From assembly GCA_001899445.1 (NCBI GenBank), contig MPOA01000006.1, positions 682,001 through 746,000 on the forward strand: a stretch of 64,000 nt of DNA, in the 5' to 3' direction. Every line of letters starts with the position of its first letter. Positions within the stretch are counted from its first letter, which is position 1. Source of the stretch: Candidatus Desulfopertinax cowenii. Its GTDB lineage: Bacteria > Bacillota > Desulfotomaculia > Desulfotomaculales > Desulforudaceae. Shown here piece by piece: positions 55,379-63,852 of this stretch. Both the position numbers and the translations under genes were made by a program. The notes beneath the pieces are model-generated. The model worked only from the letters and a program-made list of their open reading frames with translations, did not search any database and was not told the origin of the DNA.

Positions 55379-56402
55379 AGGACTTATCGGGCAGGAACTG
55401 GCCAAGGGGTACCTGGCCCGGGCGATCACCGGGGACCGGCTGGCGCACGCCTATCTTTTTCATGGTCCTGCGGGGGTGGGCAAGAAAACGCTGGCCCGGA
55501 TGCTCGCGCGGAGCCTGGCTTGTGCTGCTCCTAGAGTGGATCGAGTAAAAACATTTTGCGGCCGCTGTCCGTCCTGCCGGATGTTTGAGGCCGGCACCCA
55601 TCCGGACCTGTTTGTGCTGGACGGTGCCACCACCCCGATCGGGATCGCCCAGGTGCGACAATTGCAGCAGGGGCTGCGTTACCGGCCCTACGGCACCCGG
55701 CACCTGCGCCTGATCCAGGACGCCGAGGGACTCACCGCCGAGGCGGCTAACTCCCTGTTGAAAACCCTGGAGGAGCCCCAGGGCCCCGCGTTATTCGTTT
55801 TGACCAGTTCCCGGCCGGAACGCCTTCCGCCCACGGTGGTTTCCCGCTGCCTGAAAATTCCCTTTCGGCCGCTGACCAGGGCTGAAATTGTATCCGGCTT
55901 GGAAAAAATGGGTTTCAAAGGGATTGCGCTGCCGGTGGTGGCCGCGCTGTCCGGGGGCAGCCTGGGACGCGCCATTGAGGCGGCCGCGGGCCGGGGAGAA
56001 TGCGCCCTTGAGCGAGAAAAGGCGATCTCCCTGGCGGGGGAACTCGCCTCCGGGATGGGGATGGCCCAGTTGTTCGCGCGGGCCCGAGAGCTGGGGGAAC
56101 GCGCCCAATTCCTGGCCCGGACCGAATACCTGCTGTTGTGGTATCGGGACCTGCTGTTGTGGCGCGAAACCGGCAAGCGGGAGATCTTGGTGAACGCGGA
56201 CCGACTGGACCAGATCCGGGCCCAGGCTGGGTGCATCACCGCGCCGGCGCTGATGCACAATATCAGCGTGATCGAGGATATCAGAAGGAAACTGTCGGCC
56301 AATGCGAACGTCCGCCTGGCGGCCGAGGTGCTCTGTCTGCGGCTGGCGGGACTGGTTAAGGAGGACGGGCATGACGAAGCAAGTGGTTGGGATCCAGTTT
56401 AA
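55371..56402 (+). CDS. holB: DNA polymerase III delta' subunit
   Basis: The clamp-loader wrench subunit. The 343 residues have the AAA+ domain with FHGPAGVGKKTLARMLA near residue 30 (a P-loop like that of DnaX, with Lys-Lys-Thr), a zinc group CGRCPSC near 62, the AEAANSLLKTLEEP segment near 123 and the SRC sensor 1 in TTVVSRCLKIPF. TTG start overlapping tmk. Its 3' end overlaps ricT by 32 bases. Confidence 0.92.
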   Translation: MFEGLIGQELAKGYLARAITGDRLAHAYLFHGPAGVGKKTLARMLARSLACAAPRVDRVKTFCGRCPSCRMFEAGTHPDLFVLDGATTPIGIAQVRQLQQGLRYRPYGTRHLRLIQDAEGLTAEAANSLLKTLEEPQGPALFVLTSSRPERLPPTVVSRCLKIPFRPLTRAEIVSGLEKMGFKGIALPVVAALSGGSLGRAIEAAAGRGECALEREKAISLAGELASGMGMAQLFARARELGERAQFLARTEYLLLWYRDLLLWRETGKREILVNADRLDQIRAQAGCITAPALMHNISVIEDIRRKLSANANVRLAAEVLCLRLAGLVKEDGHDEASGWDPV

Positions 56403-57189
56403 GAATACGGGCAAGACCTACTTTTTTGATCCCGGGGCCCTGGAACTGAAAGCCGGGGACGGCGTGATCGTGGAGACGGCGCGCGGGCTGGAGTACGGCA
56501 CCGTGGTGATCGAACCCCGCCCCCGCAAGCCGGAGGGCCAGGACCAGCTCTTAAAACCCGTGGTCCGGAAGGCGACGGAAGAGGACCTGGCCCGGCTGGC
56601 CGAACTCCAGGAAAAGGGAGAACGTGCCTTCCGTATCGGAGTGGACAAGATCAATGCCCACGGCCTGCCCATGAAGCTGGTCGGCGTGAACTACACCTTT
56701 GACGCCAGCAAGATTATCTTTTACTTCACGGCCGAGGGCCGGGTGGATTTCCGGGAACTGGTGCGCGACCTGGCTTCGGTGTTTCGGACCCGGATCGAAC
56801 TGCGGCAGATCGGCGTGCGGGACGAGGCGAAGATGATGGGGGGCTTAGGCGGCTGCGGCCGGGAACTGTGCTGCACCTCCTGGCTGCGGGAGTTTTCCCC
56901 GGTCTCGATCCGGATGGCGAAAGAACAGAACCTGTCTCTCAACCCGGCCAAGATCTCCGGGGTTTGCGGGCGGTTGATGTGCTGCCTGAAGTACGAGAGC
57001 GAGGTGTACGAGTGGGCCAGGGGTGTCTATCCGGACGTGGGCACCCGGGTGGAAACGCCAGCGGGGGAGGGCAAGGTTACCGGGGTAAACATCTTTAAGA
57101 ACACGGTCACCGTCGAGCTGAAGGATTCCAAACACCTGCAGTATTTCCCGCTGAAAGAAGTGAAGCAAATCGGCGGCGGCAAGCGGTAG
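56371..57189 (+). CDS. ricT: RicT (YaaT), PSP1-domain protein
   Basis: RicT is part of the RicAFT (Y-) complex, which carries iron-sulfur clusters and controls RNase Y activity, competence and sporulation in Bacillus. The 272-residue protein has the PSP1 domain and cysteine-rich GGCGRELCCTSWL near residue 165 and GVCGRLMCCLKYE near 200, the cluster ligands. The start is ATG 56371 with AAGGAGG; an upstream frame from 56302 is rejected. The order holB-ricT-rsmI is as in Bacillus. Confidence 0.92.
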   Translation: MTKQVVGIQFKNTGKTYFFDPGALELKAGDGVIVETARGLEYGTVVIEPRPRKPEGQDQLLKPVVRKATEEDLARLAELQEKGERAFRIGVDKINAHGLPMKLVGVNYTFDASKIIFYFTAEGRVDFRELVRDLASVFRTRIELRQIGVRDEAKMMGGLGGCGRELCCTSWLREFSPVSIRMAKEQNLSLNPAKISGVCGRLMCCLKYESEVYEWARGVYPDVGTRVETPAGEGKVTGVNIFKNTVTVELKDSKHLQYFPLKEVKQIGGGKR

Positions 57190-57193
57190 GCGT

Positions 57194-58060
57194 ATGACTA
57201 CGAGAACACTGGGAACACTGTACCTTTGCGGCACCCCGATCGGCAACCTGGAGGACGTTACCCTCCGGGTGCTGCGTTTGCTGGCCGAGGTGGACCTGGT
57301 GGCCGCCGAGGACACCCGGCAGACCAGAAAGCTCCTGAGCCACTACGGGATCCGGACGCCGCTGACCAGTTTTCACGCTTACAACCGGAAAAAGAAGGCG
57401 GAGGAAATCCTGGCGCGGCTGCGGCGGGGCGCGTCGGTCGCCCTTGTTTCCGACGCCGGCACGCCGGGGATTTCGGACCCGGGTGCCGATCTCGTGGCCC
57501 TGGCCGTACGGGAGGGAATCCGCGTGGTTCCGGTGCCGGGCCCCAGCGCGGTGCTGGCCGCCCTGGTGGTGTCCGGTTTCCGAACAGACCGGTTTGTTTT
57601 CGAGGGGTTTCTGCCCCGGAAGGGGCGGAAGCGGGTGCTGGAGGCGCTGCGGGACGAGCGGCGCACCGTGGTGCTGTTCGAGTCGCCGCGGCGGCTGGTG
57701 GCGACTCTAGAGGACATCCTGGACGTGTTGGGCGACCGGGAGGTGGCCGTAGCCCGGGAACTGACCAAACAGCACGAGGAGATTTTCCGCGGCACCGTAA
57801 CCGCGGCCCGGGCGCGTTTCGCGGCGCAGCCGCCCCGGGGGGAGATCACCCTGGTGCTGGCGGGCGCCGCTCATAAAGAGTTTGCGACCCGGAACCCGGA
57901 CCGCGAGACCCTGGCGGCCGAAGTGGCCGAGCTTCAGGCTAGAGGCCGAACCCGGCCGGAGGCCCTGCGGGAGGTGGCCCGGCGCTACGGCGTGCGCCGC
58001 CGGGAACTGTATGGATTGTTGCTGAACGCCCCAAACGGGGACCCGCCGCAGGAGGAGTGA
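57194..58060 (+). CDS. rsmI: 16S rRNA 2'-O-ribose C1402 methyltransferase RsmI
   Basis: RsmI methylates the ribose of C1402. The 288-residue tetrapyrrole-methylase-fold protein has TLYLCGTPIGNLEDVTLR near residue 8, AAEDTRQTRKLLSHYGI near 37, LVSDAGTPGISDPG near 83 and VPGPSAVLAALVVSG near 117. ATG start, four bases after ricT. A strong hairpin follows the stop. Confidence 0.95.
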   Translation: MTTRTLGTLYLCGTPIGNLEDVTLRVLRLLAEVDLVAAEDTRQTRKLLSHYGIRTPLTSFHAYNRKKKAEEILARLRRGASVALVSDAGTPGISDPGADLVALAVREGIRVVPVPGPSAVLAALVVSGFRTDRFVFEGFLPRKGRKRVLEALRDERRTVVLFESPRRLVATLEDILDVLGDREVAVARELTKQHEEIFRGTVTAARARFAAQPPRGEITLVLAGAAHKEFATRNPDRETLAAEVAELQARGRTRPEALREVARRYGVRRRELYGLLLNAPNGDPPQEE

Positions 58061-58093
58061 GCGGCTTACGCCCCGAGGGGTGGGGAGGGAGCT

Positions 58094-58135
58094 AAAGCGG
58101 CGGGAGGCTTATTGCGCGCCTAAGCCTCCCGCTTT
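58094..58135 (+). terminator. Bidirectional terminator between rsmI and abrB
   Basis: A long hairpin with AAAGC..CGGGAGGCTTA (58094-58111) and TAAGCCTCCCGCTTT (58121-58135), two unpaired bases and a 9-base loop, lies between two convergent genes. A-rich flanks suit both directions. Confidence 0.75.
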
Positions 58136-58163
58136 GGAAAAATAATATTTAGTTTTAAAGCCA

Positions 58164-58418
58164 TTATATGGCCTGGGCTTTTTGAAACATCTCTTCGGCA
58201 CACTGGCGGCAGACCAGTTTCCCGCGGTAGTGCTGCACATCCCCAGCATTGCCGCAAAAGACACACGCTGGCTCATACTTTTTCAGAATGATCTTCTCGT
58301 TATCTACGTAAATCTCCAGCGCGTCCTTCTCTTCGATCCCAAGCGTTCTCCGGAGTTCGATCGGGATAACCACTCTCCCAAGCTCATCTACCTTGCGCAC
58401 GATGCCTGTCGATTTCAA
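58164..58418 (-). CDS. abrB: AbrB-family transition-state regulator
   Basis: An 84-residue regulator. The N-terminal AbrB DNA-binding domain is textbook: GIVRKVDELGRVVIPIELRR, then KDALEIYVDNEKIILKKY. The C-terminus carries CVFCG and CRQC, a four-cysteine zinc-like site that B. subtilis AbrB lacks in full form. It is divergent from metG, the same place as abrB in Bacillus (abrB-metS-tatD). It probably binds the inverted repeat in its own promoter. Confidence 0.88.
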   Translation of the reverse strand: MKSTGIVRKVDELGRVVIPIELRRTLGIEEKDALEIYVDNEKIILKKYEPACVFCGNAGDVQHYRGKLVCRQCAEEMFQKAQAI

Positions 58419-58476
58419 AACTTTCCCTCCCCCCTACAGTATGGTTTCGACAGAAACAAGCAAAATAGCGCAAGTA

Positions 58477-58506
58477 AATGGTACCAAGCATACCATTAAA
58501 AGTCAA
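58477..58506 (-). promoter_or_regulatory. abrB promoter with overlapping inverted repeat
   Basis: On the minus strand TTGACT (58506-58501), 17 bases, TACCAT (58483-58478). The inverted repeat AATGGTA-N7-TACCATT (58477-58497) covers the -10 and spacer, so it is a likely operator. Confidence 0.6.
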
Positions 58507-58565
58507 CAGGTTTTTCAAATTAAAGATACAAAAATTTGTGTGCTTCTGCACAAGACTAGGAAAAC

Positions 58566-58595
58566 TTGACAACTACCCGAACCTAAGGATAGAAT
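58566..58595 (+). promoter_or_regulatory. metG promoter
   Basis: TTGACA (58566-58571), 18 bases, TAGAAT (58590-58595), 39 bases before the metG start. Confidence 0.6.
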
Positions 58596-58633
58596 TTTCG
58601 GTATGATTTGGGGAAAAGGGAAGTGACCCGGAA

Positions 58634-60178
58634 TTGGCTAAACCGACTTTTTACATCACCACGCCGATTTACTATCCAAGCGACAATCTGCACATCGGGC
58701 ACGCCTACACGACGGTGGCCGCTGATACCGTCGCCCGTTTCAAAAAGCTTACGGGACACGACGTTTACTTCCTCACCGGTTCGGACGAACACGGCCAGAA
58801 GATCGAGCACACGGCGGCGGCCCGGGGCAAAAAACCCCGGGAATACGTCGACGAAATTGTGGCCGGTTTCAAGTACCTGTGGTCCCGGCTTCACGTCGAC
58901 TATTCGGATTTCATCCGCACCACGGAGGAACGGCACAAACGGGTGGTAACCGAGATTTTCCAGCAGCTGTACAACCAGGGAGATATTTACAAGTCGACCT
59001 ACGAGGGACTGTACTGCACGCCCTGCGAAGCCTTCTGGACCGAGCGCCAGGTGGAGGAGGGGAACTGTCCGGACTGCGGGCGCCCGGTGGAACTGGTGGC
59101 GGAGGAGAGTTACTTTTTCCGCATGTCCCGCTATGCGGACCGCCTGCTGGCGCACATCGAGCAGCACCCCGATTTCATCCAGCCCGTTTCGCGGCGCAAC
59201 GAAGTGGTGAGCTTCATCAAGATGGGCCTGGAAGATCTTTGCGTTTCCCGGACCACTTTCGACTGGGGTATCCCGGTGCCGTTCGACCCGAAACACGTGA
59301 TCTACGTCTGGGTGGACGCCCTGACGAATTACGTGTCCGCCTTGAATTACGGGGCGGAGGACGACGCGCTTTACCGGCGCTATTGGCCCGCCGACGTGCA
59401 CCTGGTGGGCAAGGACATCGTCCGCTTCCACTGCATCATCTGGCCGATCATCCTGATGGCCGCGGGCCTGCCGCTGCCGAAACGGGTAGTGGGGCACGGG
59501 TGGCTGCTGCTGGAAAGCGGAAAGATGTCCAAGTCGAAAGGAAACGTGATCGACCCGCTGGTGCTGATCGACAAGTACGGGGTCGACGCCATCCGCTATT
59601 ACTTGCTCCGGGAACTCCCCTTCGGCGCGGACGGGTATTACTCCGAAGATAACCTGGTCCTGCGGATCAACGTGGACCTGGCCAACGACCTCGGCAACCT
59701 CCTGAGCCGGACCACGGCGATGATTAACAAGTACCTAGGCGGCGAAATCCAGGCCCCCCGGCCGTCCGCTGACCCGCTGGACCGGGAATTAATCGATCTG
59801 GCCCTGATGACTCCGGGTGAGGTGGCCGGACTGGTGGATCAGCTGGACCTGGCCTCGGCCCTGGCGGTGGTGATGAAACTGGTGGGACGGGCCAACAAGT
59901 ACATTGAGGAAACGGCGCCCTGGGCGCTAGCGAAGGATCCGGAGCAGCGCGAGCGCCTGGCCACCGTGCTTTACAACCTGGCCGAGTCCTACCGGTTTGC
60001 CACGGTGCTCCTTTCCCCGTTCATGCCCGGCTTCCCGGCCCGGGTCTGGGCGCAGCTGGGCCTAGCCAACCGGCCGGACCTGCACACCTGGGAATCGCTG
60101 ACCTGGGGACGCCTGCCGGCCGGGACGCGGATCGCGCGCGGAGCCCCGCTCTTTCCGCGCCTGGAGGTCGCCAAGTAG
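58634..60178 (+). CDS. metG: Methionyl-tRNA synthetase
   Basis: Charges initiator and elongator tRNA-Met. The 514 residues have the class I HIGH motif in NLHIGHAYTTVAADT near residue 20, a single CxxC pair set (CTPCEAFW and CPDCG near 127-150), VDALTNYVSAL near 223, and KMSKS in SGKMSKSKGNVID near 299. The C-terminal tRNA-binding (EMAP-like) domain found in the longer forms is absent. TTG start at 58634. One base separates it from tatD. Confidence 0.96.
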   Translation: MAKPTFYITTPIYYPSDNLHIGHAYTTVAADTVARFKKLTGHDVYFLTGSDEHGQKIEHTAAARGKKPREYVDEIVAGFKYLWSRLHVDYSDFIRTTEERHKRVVTEIFQQLYNQGDIYKSTYEGLYCTPCEAFWTERQVEEGNCPDCGRPVELVAEESYFFRMSRYADRLLAHIEQHPDFIQPVSRRNEVVSFIKMGLEDLCVSRTTFDWGIPVPFDPKHVIYVWVDALTNYVSALNYGAEDDALYRRYWPADVHLVGKDIVRFHCIIWPIILMAAGLPLPKRVVGHGWLLLESGKMSKSKGNVIDPLVLIDKYGVDAIRYYLLRELPFGADGYYSEDNLVLRINVDLANDLGNLLSRTTAMINKYLGGEIQAPRPSADPLDRELIDLALMTPGEVAGLVDQLDLASALAVVMKLVGRANKYIEETAPWALAKDPEQRERLATVLYNLAESYRFATVLLSPFMPGFPARVWAQLGLANRPDLHTWESLTWGRLPAGTRIARGAPLFPRLEVAK

Positions 60179-60179
60179 C

Positions 60180-60944
60180 ATGTTCCTCGTGGACGCTCAC
60201 GCCCATCTGGACCATGATCGCTTTGCCGGGGACCTGGACGCCGTTTTGGACCGGGCGGGAGAGGCGGGGGTAGGCCTGATTGTGACCGTGGCCAGCGATC
60301 TCGCGTCCGCCCGGGCGGCCGTGAACCTGGCCGAAAGGCACGGTGCGGTCTTCGCGGCCGTGGGGGTGCACCCGCACGACGCCGCCAGCGCCGCGCCGGG
60401 GTACCGGGACAAACTACGCCGCCTGGCCGCAAACCCGCGCGTAGTGGCCATCGGTGAGACCGGCCTGGATTACCATTACGACTTTTCACCGCGCCCGGTG
60501 CAGCGGGAGGTATTCGCCGCCCAGCTGGACCTAGCCGGGGAACTCGGTCTGCCGGTGATCGTGCACAGCCGGGAGGCGGCCGAGGACACCTATCGGCTTT
60601 TGCGCGCCGGCCTGCGGACGCGGGCGGTGATGCACTGCTTCGGGGGCGACTGGGAGACCGCCCATAGGTTGTTGAACTTAGGCTGCTACATTTCCTTGGC
60701 CGGGGTGGTTACGTTCAAGGGGGCGGCGGCCCTGGGTGAGGTGGCGCGGAAAGTACCGGACGACCGTCTGCTCCTAGAGACTGACGCGCCCTATCTGGCG
60801 CCGAGGCCGCGGCGGGGCCGGCGCAACGAGCCGGCCTACCTGCGCTATACCGTTGCGTTCGTGGCCGAACTGCGCCGCACCACCCCCGAGCGGCTGGCCG
60901 AGATCACCACGGCCAACGCCCGTGCGTTTTTCGGCCTGCCTTGA
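60180..60944 (+). CDS. tatD: TatD-family metal-dependent hydrolase/DNase
   Basis: A 254-residue TIM-barrel metal-dependent hydrolase. FLVDAHAHLDHDRF near residue 2 gives the first His pair, VVAIGETGLDYHYDF near 88 the Glu ligand, PVIVHSREAAEDTYRLL near 122 and LLLETDAPYLAPRP near 198 the other metal ligands. TatD proteins act as 3'-5' exonucleases and possibly on D-aminoacyl-tRNA. ATG start one base after metG. The stop codon lies inside the first bases of repeat copy B. Confidence 0.93.
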   Translation: MFLVDAHAHLDHDRFAGDLDAVLDRAGEAGVGLIVTVASDLASARAAVNLAERHGAVFAAVGVHPHDAASAAPGYRDKLRRLAANPRVVAIGETGLDYHYDFSPRPVQREVFAAQLDLAGELGLPVIVHSREAAEDTYRLLRAGLRTRAVMHCFGGDWETAHRLLNLGCYISLAGVVTFKGAAALGEVARKVPDDRLLLETDAPYLAPRPRRGRRNEPAYLRYTVAFVAELRRTTPERLAEITTANARAFFGLP

Positions 60945-61274
60945 AAATAGTTGTCAGTCGTGGTGTCCCCTTCGCGGCTTGGTGCTCCGCTCATGAACGG
61001 CAGCACGGCTTGTTCGGGGCGCTGCTTCGCCTCCTGTGGATTGCGGCTGGTCGCCTGCTACAACTTACAGTTGTGAAGGTCTTTGAATCGGCCTTCGACC
61101 ATGCTTTTGGGCTAATCCGGCCGCGTCCTGGAACGAGCGGCAGCGCCGACCTCACTTGCGCCGGCTGGCCGTTACCGGTGCTGCGCTCTTAACCCGCGGC
61201 CGGGGACACCACTCCGACGCCATTTTCGTTCTTTGCTGGTGCCGTCCGTCAGGGCGGCATGGGGGTCTGCCCTG
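60940..61274 (+). repeat. Gene-end repeat, copy B (after tatD)
   Basis: Starts CTTGAAAATAGT, overlapping the tatD stop, and ends GGTCTGCCCTG. It aligns along its length with copy A (22824-23151) with scattered substitutions and a divergent middle of about 80 bases. A terminal hairpin-like GGTGCCGTCC..GGGCGGCA is kept. A frame of 83 codons (60941-61192) exists, but its equivalent in copy A is frameshifted. Confidence 0.75.
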
Positions 61275-61319
61275 AAATGGTAATAGTATAAGTGGTCAGA
61301 CCCTGTTAAGGGGGAGGGT

Positions 61320-61883
61320 ATGGACTTGACCGGGGGAAAGGGTCTGGTGCTGGTGTTCACCGGAGACGGCAAGGGCAAGACGACCGCCGCTTTAGGCCTC
61401 GCCCTGCGCGCCTGGGGCCATGGGATGCGGGTGCTGGTGCTGCAGTTTGTAAAAGGGGCCTGGGAAACCGGTGAGCTGAAGGCGGCGGCGCAACTGGACG
61501 GCCTGGAGATCCGCCCCCTGGGCGCCGGTTTCGTGCACCTGGAAAATCCGGTTGCCAGGCGATCCGCTTCGGAAGATCCGGCGCCGCTGGACCGGCACCG
61601 GGAGACCGCCGCTGAGGCCCTGTCCGCGGCCCGGTCGGCCCTGGTGGCGGGCGAGTACGAAGTGGTGATCCTGGATGAGATCTTCTGCGCCCTGGGTCTG
61701 GGACTGCTGGCGGTTGAGGACCTGCTGGCGCTTATATCCCCGAAACCGGCGGTGCACCTGGTGCTGACCGGCCGGGGCGCGCCGCCCGAGATTATGGCCC
61801 GGGCGGACCTGGTCACCGAGATGCGCGAAATCAAGCATCCTTACCGGGTTGGGATCGGTGCCCAGAAAGGAGTAGAGTTTTAA
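61320..61883 (+). CDS. cobO: Cob(I)alamin adenosyltransferase, CobA/BtuR type
   Basis: Transfers the adenosyl group of ATP to reduced corrinoid. The 187-residue P-loop protein has VLVFTGDGKGKTTAALGLALRAWGHG (split by the P-loop near residue 15), LQFVKGAWETGE near 42 and VVILDEIFCALGLGLL near 117. GGGGGAGG precedes ATG 61320. No other corrinoid gene is in the window. Its stop is followed at once by a solitary copy of the MITE-like end and then a terminator. Confidence 0.9.
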   Translation: MDLTGGKGLVLVFTGDGKGKTTAALGLALRAWGHGMRVLVLQFVKGAWETGELKAAAQLDGLEIRPLGAGFVHLENPVARRSASEDPAPLDRHRETAAEALSAARSALVAGEYEVVILDEIFCALGLGLLAVEDLLALISPKPAVHLVLTGRGAPPEIMARADLVTEMREIKHPYRVGIGAQKGVEF

Positions 61884-61884
61884 T

Positions 61885-61905
61885 TAGATTCTGCTGAAAA
61901 AAGCA
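61885..61905. repeat. Solitary MITE-like end after cobO
   Basis: TAGATTCTGCTGAAAAAAGC matches the ends of the element at 22562-22802 and the copy at 9950, directly after the cobO stop codon. No second end is visible. Confidence 0.55.
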
Positions 61906-61906
61906 A

Positions 61907-61932
61907 GAACCCCGGCCGAAAAACCGGGGTTC
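61907..61932. terminator. Bidirectional terminator between cobO and the betaine transporter genes
   Basis: A 9-bp perfect stem GAACCCCGG / CCGGGGTTC with an A-rich 8-base loop, between convergent genes. The flanks are poor in T, so strength is uncertain. The rest of the gap to 62097 shows nothing else I recognise. Confidence 0.55.
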
Positions 61933-62097
61933 CGTCACGAAAAGCTTCCGCGCGCGCCTCCCTTATGGTGCCGCAACGGCGGCGGTATAAACATCTGCCC
62001 CTCCGCATTCTCTGCCCAATACTCACCCGGAGTGCTGGGTGGTTAAGCGCCCTCCCCAATTTGCGATTTGCAATTGCGGCGGCGCTTGCGGCACCGC

Positions 62098-62970
62098 CTA
62101 CGGGAGCCAGGTGTCCACCAGGCTGCGGTTCTCGGCGATCCACTGCTCGGCCGCCTCGTCTGGACTCAAGCCGTCTTCGATCAGTCCCATGACCGCACCA
62201 ATATCGGCGGCGGTCCAGGAGAAATTGTCCAGCAGAGAGTACACTTCCGGCTTTTCTGCTTGCAACCCCTGGCGCACAATGGTGGCGATATGCTCTTCGC
62301 CGCCAAAATAGACCTCCGGATCTTCGAGGTATTTCAGGTCGAATTTCGCAAACTTCCAGTGCGGAGTCCAGCCGGTTACAACAATCCACTCTTCCTGGTC
62401 GATGGCCGCCTTCAACGCCGCCGCCATGGCGAAGCTGGAGCTATCCTGCAGCTCGAACTCCAGGCCGTAGCCCTCGATAGCCTGCTCGGTGGCCTTCATG
62501 ATTCCGGCCCCAGGCTCGATGCCGACGATTTTGCCGTCGAACTTATCCTTGTACTCATTCATCTCGGCAATGGAATCGATAGTTACATAGCTTGGAACAA
62601 CCAAGCCGATCCGGGCCCCCTCCAGGTTCGCCCCCAGGTTTTCAACTTTGTCCTGTACCGCCGCATAATAGTCGGCGTGGGTGTGTGGCAGCCAGGCCGT
62701 TACCAGGCCGTCGAACTGGCCCTCACCGATGCCCTGCCACATAATCCCGGCGTCCAGAGAATTCAAGGTCACCTCGTAACCCATTTCTTCCAACACGTTT
62801 TTCACTACGTAGGTGCTGGCAATAGCGCAGTCCCATTCCACGTAGCCCAGGGACGCTTCTTTGGCCTGTTCGTTAGCAGGCGGCTGGTCCCCGCAACCGA
62901 CAACCGCCGCCGACATCAGGGTCAAAGCAGTAAGCAGCGCAACCACTTTCCAACTCCGTTTCTGTTTCAC
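62098..62970 (-). CDS. opuAC: Glycine betaine ABC transporter, substrate-binding lipoprotein
   Basis: A 290-residue type II binding protein. A basic start and hydrophobic stretch end in the lipobox AVVGC (Cys near residue 26), so it is anchored to the membrane outside the cell. LGYVEWDCAIASTYVVKNVL near 41, VTAWLPHTHADYY near 88 and VTGWTPHWKFAKFDL near 198 supply aromatic residues of the kind that cage quaternary ammonium ligands. Betaine, choline or proline betaine are possible. GTG start with AGGAGGGAG. It is the last gene of the leftward operon. Confidence 0.88.
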   Translation of the reverse strand: MKQKRSWKVVALLTALTLMSAAVVGCGDQPPANEQAKEASLGYVEWDCAIASTYVVKNVLEEMGYEVTLNSLDAGIMWQGIGEGQFDGLVTAWLPHTHADYYAAVQDKVENLGANLEGARIGLVVPSYVTIDSIAEMNEYKDKFDGKIVGIEPGAGIMKATEQAIEGYGLEFELQDSSSFAMAAALKAAIDQEEWIVVTGWTPHWKFAKFDLKYLEDPEVYFGGEEHIATIVRQGLQAEKPEVYSLLDNFSWTAADIGAVMGLIEDGLSPDEAAEQWIAENRSLVDTWLP

Positions 62971-63000
62971 CTGACATCTCCCTCCTAAATCATCTTAAAT

Positions 63001-63849
63001 TCAGTGCGCGGCGCGAGTCCTTTTCCCCTTACCTAAATTCTGAGTAACCCGGTCGAGGATGATGGCGATAATCACGATGGCCAAGCCGCCCTCAAAACCC
63101 GTGGGAATATCCAAACGCTGCAAGCCCCGGAGCACCTCGCCTCCCAGCCCCCCGGCACCGATCATGGCCGCGATCACCACCATGGACAAGGATAACATAA
63201 TGCACTGGTTGATGCCGGCCATGATGGTCGGAAGCGCTAAGGGGAGCTGAATCTTGACCAGCTTCTGAATCTTGGTCGACCCAAAGGCTTCGGCCGCCTC
63301 CAGGAGCTCCCCGGGTACCTGGCGGATGCCCAGACCGGTCAACCTGATCACCGGCGGCATCGCAAACACCACGGTGGCGATCAGCGCCGGAACAACCCCG
63401 ATTTTAAACAGAATCACGGCCGGAACCAGATAGACGAAGGGCGGCATGGTCTGCATAAGATCCAGCACTGGCATGGTACACTTGTGTGCTGCCTCGCTCC
63501 AGGCCGTCAAGATGCCGAACGGTATCCCGAACAGGAGGGCCAGAAAAGTGGCCGTAAGCACCAAAGACAGGGTATTCATAGAGGCCTCCCAGAGGCCGAG
63601 GTTGAGCAGCAAAAACAACCCCAGCCCGGCACCAAGCGCGATCCGGCGGTTGGTGATCAAGAAAACCAGCACCATCGTGAAGGCAATGAACAACACCGGC
63701 GGCAGAAAAAGTATGCCGTCCCGCAGCCCCTCGACCAACGCCTCGATTACCGTCCGGACAACCCCAAAAAACCCGGCGAAGTTGCTTTGGACGAAGATGA
63801 TTAACTCGTTGACCCAATCACCTATGGGAATTTTGGGGATATTCTCCAA
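63001..63849 (-). CDS. opuAB: Glycine betaine ABC transporter, permease
   Basis: A 282-residue permease of the OpuAB/ProW type with about six helices. The cytoplasmic EAA loop reads EAAEAFGSTKIQKLVKIQLP near residue 185. An N-terminal FVQSNFAGFFGVVRTVIEALV segment and a VMSLSMVVIAAMIGAGGLG-like helix are typical. TTG start at 63849, three bases after the stop of the upstream ATPase gene. GGGGATTAGG acts as its ribosome site. Confidence 0.88.
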   Translation of the reverse strand: MENIPKIPIGDWVNELIIFVQSNFAGFFGVVRTVIEALVEGLRDGILFLPPVLFIAFTMVLVFLITNRRIALGAGLGLFLLLNLGLWEASMNTLSLVLTATFLALLFGIPFGILTAWSEAAHKCTMPVLDLMQTMPPFVYLVPAVILFKIGVVPALIATVVFAMPPVIRLTGLGIRQVPGELLEAAEAFGSTKIQKLVKIQLPLALPTIMAGINQCIMLSLSMVVIAAMIGAGGLGGEVLRGLQRLDIPTGFEGGLAIVIIAIILDRVTQNLGKGKRTRAAH

Positions 63850-63852
63850 GGC

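Noticed and set aside
56302-56370. N-terminal extension of ricT
   Set aside because: Those bases encode the end of holB; ATG 56371 has a strong ribosome site and the family-typical start.
60941-61192. An 83-codon frame inside repeat copy B
   Set aside because: The homologous copy A breaks the frame with indels, so the similarity is at DNA level rather than protein coding.
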